Positions 58,889 to 64,000 of a stretch of 64,000 nt of DNA are shown here, piece by piece (the first letter of the stretch is position 1; the number at the start of each line of letters is the position of its first letter). Made by a program: the position numbers and the translations under genes. The notes under the pieces were generated by a model. It did no database searches. It was not told where the DNA came from and saw nothing but the letters and a program-made list of their open reading frames with translations. The stretch spans positions 11,387,485-11,451,484 of the forward strand of contig CP034979.1 of the NCBI GenBank assembly GCA_004026145.2. Direction: 5' to 3'. The stretch comes from Takifugu bimaculatus. Taxonomy: Eukaryota; Chordata; Actinopteri; Tetraodontiformes; Tetraodontidae.

Positions 58889-61800
58889 CTCATGCCGCTC
58901 GCCTCAGCGCCTGGGACTGTAATGTGCCCGCTCAAGTGGAAACAAGTGATTGAATGGGATCACCTCAAACCTCAAGGACTGGGAATGCTATTAGCTCCTC
59001 TACCCTCAGAGGAATGCCATTCCATCGCCCGCTGCGTCGTTCGTCCTTGCCTTTTTTTTCCAGTTTTCATGCAGGGACACGGGGAGAACCCAGGCGGCCA
59101 TCGGCGCCAGGTACCAAAGCACCTCTCTGGCATGGAAAGAAAGGATCCCTCCTCCCGCCTCCTGTTCACTCCCAGTGGATCCCGCATGTTGATCTAAAGC
59201 TTGAAACCAGATTTGAGTGTATGATAAGCTTATTCATGATTTCATTTCCATGCATGCCTTCAATTTTAGCAGGTTAAATATTAATGGCATCCACCCAGCA
59301 TGTGGAATGTTTTGCAGTGCGTCTGAACTGGTCTCGGTCAATAGTCTGAGTGGACGACATTTTAGAGGCAGACAGAAGGGACTTCATTTGGATGTCGTCC
59401 AGTAAAGCTGAGATTATTTACCTGGAACGGCAACTTTGCTTTTAGCCACTTTGATTCGTCGCCTTGTTGCGGGACTACAGTCCGTTCCACGTGCACCATA
59501 TATGCTAAATGCATCTATATTTATATATTTCCATACCAGGTGTGTGTTCTCCGCTCCTGGGATGCGCGTCATGTAAACGTACCTCCTGAAGACCTGGTGG
59601 AATTGCTGAGAATTGTTGTGATTCCCAGTGGTGCCCCCAGAGACGGTGGAGGCAGTGGAGCAGGCGCATGTTGGGGAATCATCCGGTAACTGTGTTTAGG
59701 ATCCATGTCCGTCGGTGCTTGTTCCTGCAGGAAAATACTGTTACATTCTCACATTCCAATACGGAGCTGGAAATGTTAAATGTTGCCCCGATCTGTCCGG
59801 TGGCTGCAACCAGGATGCGATCCGTCTAAGAGGAGCCGTTTTTTGGAGAATTTCAACGCTCTGAATCTCCGAGACTCAGCTCAGGCACGTCGATGTCCCG
59901 TTAACCACGGAGGATGCAGAGCGCCTGTGTGTGCGCGTCCGCGGTGATCCGTTAAGGGTGCAGCATTACTTAGGTAATGTGCTTCGGGTCAGCTCCTCTG
60001 CTGGGTCTCGCTGAGCTCTGTGGAGGGAGTTCAAAGAGGTGAGTGCAATTTAGAGGATGCCGCCGCCATTCCGTGGTGATAGCTTAGCCTGAGGATGAAA
60101 TATTGCCCAGCATGTGGAGGAGAAAAATAATCCACAAGAGACTCACCTCACACAACAGAACCTGGTCCAGTCTGAGATGGAAAAACTACAATAGAGTGCT
60201 GGAAAATGTACGTTTTCCTATATTTAGCATCGTTCTTTCCTCGTCTGTTCTATTCTGTGTGTGATTCCTGTATCAGCACAGCCTTTATCAATGCTGGAGA
60301 AGCTGGACTTCATGCTGCCTCGGAATAAACCAGATTAGGTAATCATCTTCCTGGACAGACGGTCTGGCTTCTGCTGCATCCTCCTCCAGAGAACTGTTCC
60401 TGGAGAACTCTTCCCTTCGGGACCAGGTCCCTGAAAGACCCGACCGCTCCTGTTAATCTCCACCTGGGCCAACGGCCCATCGCTGGGCCTGTAATCTGGC
60501 TGGGGAGACGTTATCTTTAGCAGTGCGTGCTCAGCGGAGCCTCTCGGCTCCAGCCAGCTGAGACATTATAGGCCTCTTTATTCCACACCCCATGCAGGTT
60601 TTTTTTTTTTTTTTTTTACATTCTCCAGTTCCTGGTGTACACTTCTACTTTTGTTTGGACATTTTGTCTGTACTTTTCTGACCTTGATCAGCAGGACTTT
60701 ACATTATAAAAGCCACACTCCAGTAATCCAGTCCATCTTGTCAGGGTGAATGGAGGGTACAAAGAGATTGTAATCTTTCTCCCCAGAGTTTCCTGATTTA
60801 TTACAAAACAGAGTAAAAAAAACACCAAAAAACTGACAGGAACAGATTCATATTCCAGTTCCAGCCGCCCGGGGACGGTTGGGGACGGTGACGTCGGCGT
60901 CCACCTCACCTCGTCTTTGCAAATGGACTCAGAGGTCAAAATGATGTTCAACCCCCCACTTCCTTTTTTTTCTTCACCTTCCTCATCAGACAACAGATTC
61001 TCCATCATCAGCAGAAAGCCATTAAGCCGTCTCTTGCTTAATGGACTTGTCGGGAATCCTCAGACAGACTGTTGATAAATGGTAAATACTAAAAATGAAG
61101 ACGGTTAGGTGTGGGCCGGTACAGCAGGAGGGGCGTAGATGTGGGTGATCTGTCAAATAGTGGCAACTAATCTCCAACAACAAATTGCATCCCCGTCATC
61201 CACCTCTAATAAAACAATCCTCCCTGCTTATGGCGTGTGTTGTGTTTGAAGATGCAGGAGCAGCGTGCTGGATAATTTCTGAATGATGAAGAGGCTAAAG
61301 GCTATTAGCTTTTATGAATGCACAAGAAGTGGGATGAAAGCGGCGGCGCTCATTTCGCAACGCCGGCTGTTAATCTCTCCAGTGTTGTAAGCTGTGCTCG
61401 TGTCTCATTTAAGGCGGCTGTCTTTATTTTGGAGCTCTGCCACATTAGTATACGGAGCGGCGGAGGCGAAGTCCACTGCGTCTGCTCGCTACCGCTCTGC
61501 ATACCAACAGGCCGTCCAGCCTCAACCTAAACGAGAAACGGCTTCTCCGCGTTTGATCTTCCAGTCAGTCACTTCATGCTTTTGCCGTGGATTGACTGCA
61601 TGAGACATTAGAGGGAGAGGGAACGCTGCCAAACTACTGCCAGCCAGCAGGTTATCGGCAACAAAACAACTTTCATTGAACGATTAAACCCTCCAAAAGT
61701 TGCTTCATCCACAAACTGTGTTGTTCTTATTTTGGGACTTTAATACTGTGATGGGACGTTTTGTAATCCTGCCTTGAATATATTGATGATAACTCCATAT

Positions 61801-64000
61801 GAAGCATAAATGTCCTGTTTTTCCATGGAATACCGCCCACGCTCCTCTGTAGTGTGTCTGTCGGCTGGTGAAACACACAACACTTAGAGCTGAACGACGC
61901 CGTCCGTGTTGAGGACTGATTGAAACACACGGGACAGAGGATTGGCTGAACTTATCGCCATGGTTCAGTAGCTTCCTCTCACCCGTCTGAAGAACTAGTC
62001 CCTTGCCTTTTCCCCCCTCCTTCATTCTTTTAATGCCAGAGGTGAAAAGCAGCCGTCAGCGGCTGCCAGCTTGCTCCAGCGATTACATGTTAAGTCACTC
62101 TTGATATTATTATGCCCTTCTAAAGAATCTATCTTTACGTTTCTATTGATTTTTAAATAGATCTTTTCTTTTTGTTGAGTATCAGAAACACACAAAGCCA
62201 CAATTCGGCTATCACATAAAGAATAAAATGAATTTATTCGCCCAAGTGCTGTCAACATTTAGCATCAATATTATCCACAGATAGTTCAGGAACCAGGTGC
62301 TGGCTGGGGTAAAGCTCTGTATTTCTACAGTGGGTCAGTTTGTTCAGGATATTCAGCTGTCAGGGAAGCATTTTCATTCATAAACAGTTGCTTCGGAAAA
62401 GCCGTGCAGATGGATGGACAAGACGGTGTGCAGCAACGAGGAATGCAAAGCAGGCATTTGACTCATTTACTAGAGCAAAGGAAGTTAAAATGGCAGGTTA
62501 ATATAGAGTGAGGAGAGTGTTGAGCATTAGTTTTATCCCCCCTAATGCCAATGTTTAATGAATGGAGAGCTTGATCGCGCCCATAAACACTATCTGGATC
62601 CTTTAAAGTCCAAAATCCGAAAAGCGACTATGATTAATGGTGAATAATTTGTCTGATACTTGTGAAAACTGTCTGGATGTGCTAGTGATAGTGATTAGTG
62701 GTTGAACAAATTATATTTTAATGTGACCATAAAAGCCAGGAACGGATCTCTCTAAATTCTCTTATACTTTACCGACACTAGCAGGTCGAGAGCGGGAAAG
62801 ACAGTCGGGAAAGAAAAATAGATGAAATTATCAGCCAATTCAGTCGATAAGACTTACTCTTACTTTACTCCTGACAATGCTTTTAGGACTGTGTACAGTT
62901 TTCAGCAGAGTCATTCCAGGAAATATCACGATGGCACTTCTGAGCTCATGAACTGGGACAATGAAAACACCGAGATCCAGCCCTGTCCGAGCTGCTCTAT
63001 TAGTTCCAGAATGATTCCCAACAATATAAAATATAGAGCATATCGCTCACTTTGGTTAGGAAAACTCATTAACAAGCTGCACGATTGGGCTGAAATCTCT
63101 GACAAATGGAGCCGGCGTGGACGTGCACGCACATACTGTAGCACAGACAGACTGCAGCGTGCAAGGTGCAGCTTGTGGAGTGGAATATTCCTGTAATTGA
63201 AAACATAAGTTACACCTTCTCTCTGGGCCCCTCCGGTTTTGGTGCTGCTTCATCAAAGGGATCAGACGGAGAAGGGAACGCGGCTTTCAAGCGTTCTGAC
63301 TGTTCCAATCTAACAGATTAATGAGTCCCATGGACCTGCGCCCCTGAGGAGAGGAGGACATACAATGGCCCCGCATCAAAAAATAAATACAAAATAAAAA
63401 TCTGCTGTCAGATTCCAGAGATGTAGCGAGACGGCCTGTGAACGACTTCTTGGAAAAGGGCAATTTATATTAGACTGCAGCCGACAGCCTGCGAGCCGAT
63501 CCTCAGCTGTAGCACCGGCGCCATTCACAGCGTGCGTTTAAACAGGCCGCCTGTCCCGCGGCGCCATAAATCCTGGCTGTGGCGCTTCGAGAGATCAGCA
63601 GCACATCGATAACGGAGAAATATCGGCCGGACTGGCTGCAGCGCAGCTGAAGAAACGAACCTCTGGAAGCTGCATTACTGTTAATGTGAATGATTGACAA
63701 CAACATGGAAGGAGCCAGTGTCCCAATGAAGGATTTTACCGTTGCCGTTATTTCCAATAACACTGGAATTGTTGCAATTACTCCCCTAAAGCACGGTGAC
63801 AGTGTCCTACGCCATATTAGTATTCAGACAGATGTTAGAGTAAAAGAAAATAGCTAGCAGTTAGCTTAAAACTGTCTTAATTTATGTAAACATATATAGA
63901 AATGACTGAAACTTCTTAAATATGCCATCTGCTCTCATAATCGGAGCCTCGATGCACAAATGTCGTTGAAAGAATGAACCAAGAGAACTATGTTAAAACT
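58889..64000. other. Non-coding to the window edge; no gene seen
   Basis: Contains a T run at 60600-60617 and AT-rich unique stretches (61170-61320, 62500-62720, 63400-63700, the last also CpG-rich). Open frames up to 124 codons show no domains or splice support. No tRNA or rRNA was seen. Confidence 0.45.
60600..60617. repeat. Poly-T tract
   Basis: A run of 18 T, possibly the tail of a minus-strand retroelement, though no body was recognised. Confidence 0.8.

Noticed and set aside
12250..64000. Hidden ASB3 or CHAC2 exons expected from human synteny
   Set aside because: No ankyrin/SOCS-box or CHAC2-like peptide appears in any frame of the stretch.
1..64000. CRISPR arrays, operons, bacterial promoters, prophage
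   Set aside because: The DNA is vertebrate nuclear; no such structure is present.

Overview
The window looks like nuclear DNA of a percomorph teleost fish. The three recognisable genes are vertebrate orthologues. Their introns are very short (many 66-100 nt, as in compact pufferfish-like genomes), and the non-coding DNA carries long (CA)n/(GT)n microsatellites and fragments of fish transposons. The species cannot be named from the sequence alone.

Layout. Positions 1-4.4 kb hold the last eight coding exons (+ strand) of PSME4 (PA200, a proteasome activator), ending in the gate-opening YYA tail, then its 3' UTR. A 693-bp non-autonomous hAT-like element sits in one PSME4 intron. Positions 4.6-8.75 kb hold GPR75 (+ strand), a class A orphan-type GPCR with its coding region in one exon, a probable upstream non-coding exon beside an NRF1 motif, and a decayed Tc1/mariner copy in the intervening intron. 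The receptor body is intact, but the conserved C-terminal tail is split over three frames, consistent with two 1-nt insertions. Positions 8.9-12.2 kb hold ERLEC1 (- strand), a complete 14-exon ER lectin gene of about 481 codons, convergent with GPR75. Its promoter side has an ETS site and an XBP1/ATF6-like element. The order PSME4 > GPR75 > < ERLEC1 matches, in mirror image, the human 2p16.2 cluster.

From about 12.25 kb to the right edge (about 52 kb) I find no protein-coding exon, tRNA or rRNA. In a genome this compact, such a stretch is more likely a regulatory gene desert than filler. It holds a dozen long microsatellites, two or three interspersed-repeat fragments, CpG-dense patches, CTCF-like and RFX X-box motifs, homeodomain/POU-motif-rich blocks that resemble conserved non-coding elements, and several strong inverted repeats. 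The best of these are a 21-bp perfect inverted repeat at 58,732-58,888 and a two-stem hairpin at 56,117-56,194.

The three genes share no obvious pathway beyond two serving protein quality control (PSME4 at the proteasome, ERLEC1 in ER-associated degradation). Their clustering is conserved synteny, not an operon. I found no clear novel multi-gene system. The most checkable observations are the GPR75 tail frameshifts, a 78-nt in-frame stop-free ERLEC1 intron, the inverted repeats, and the motif content of the desert.
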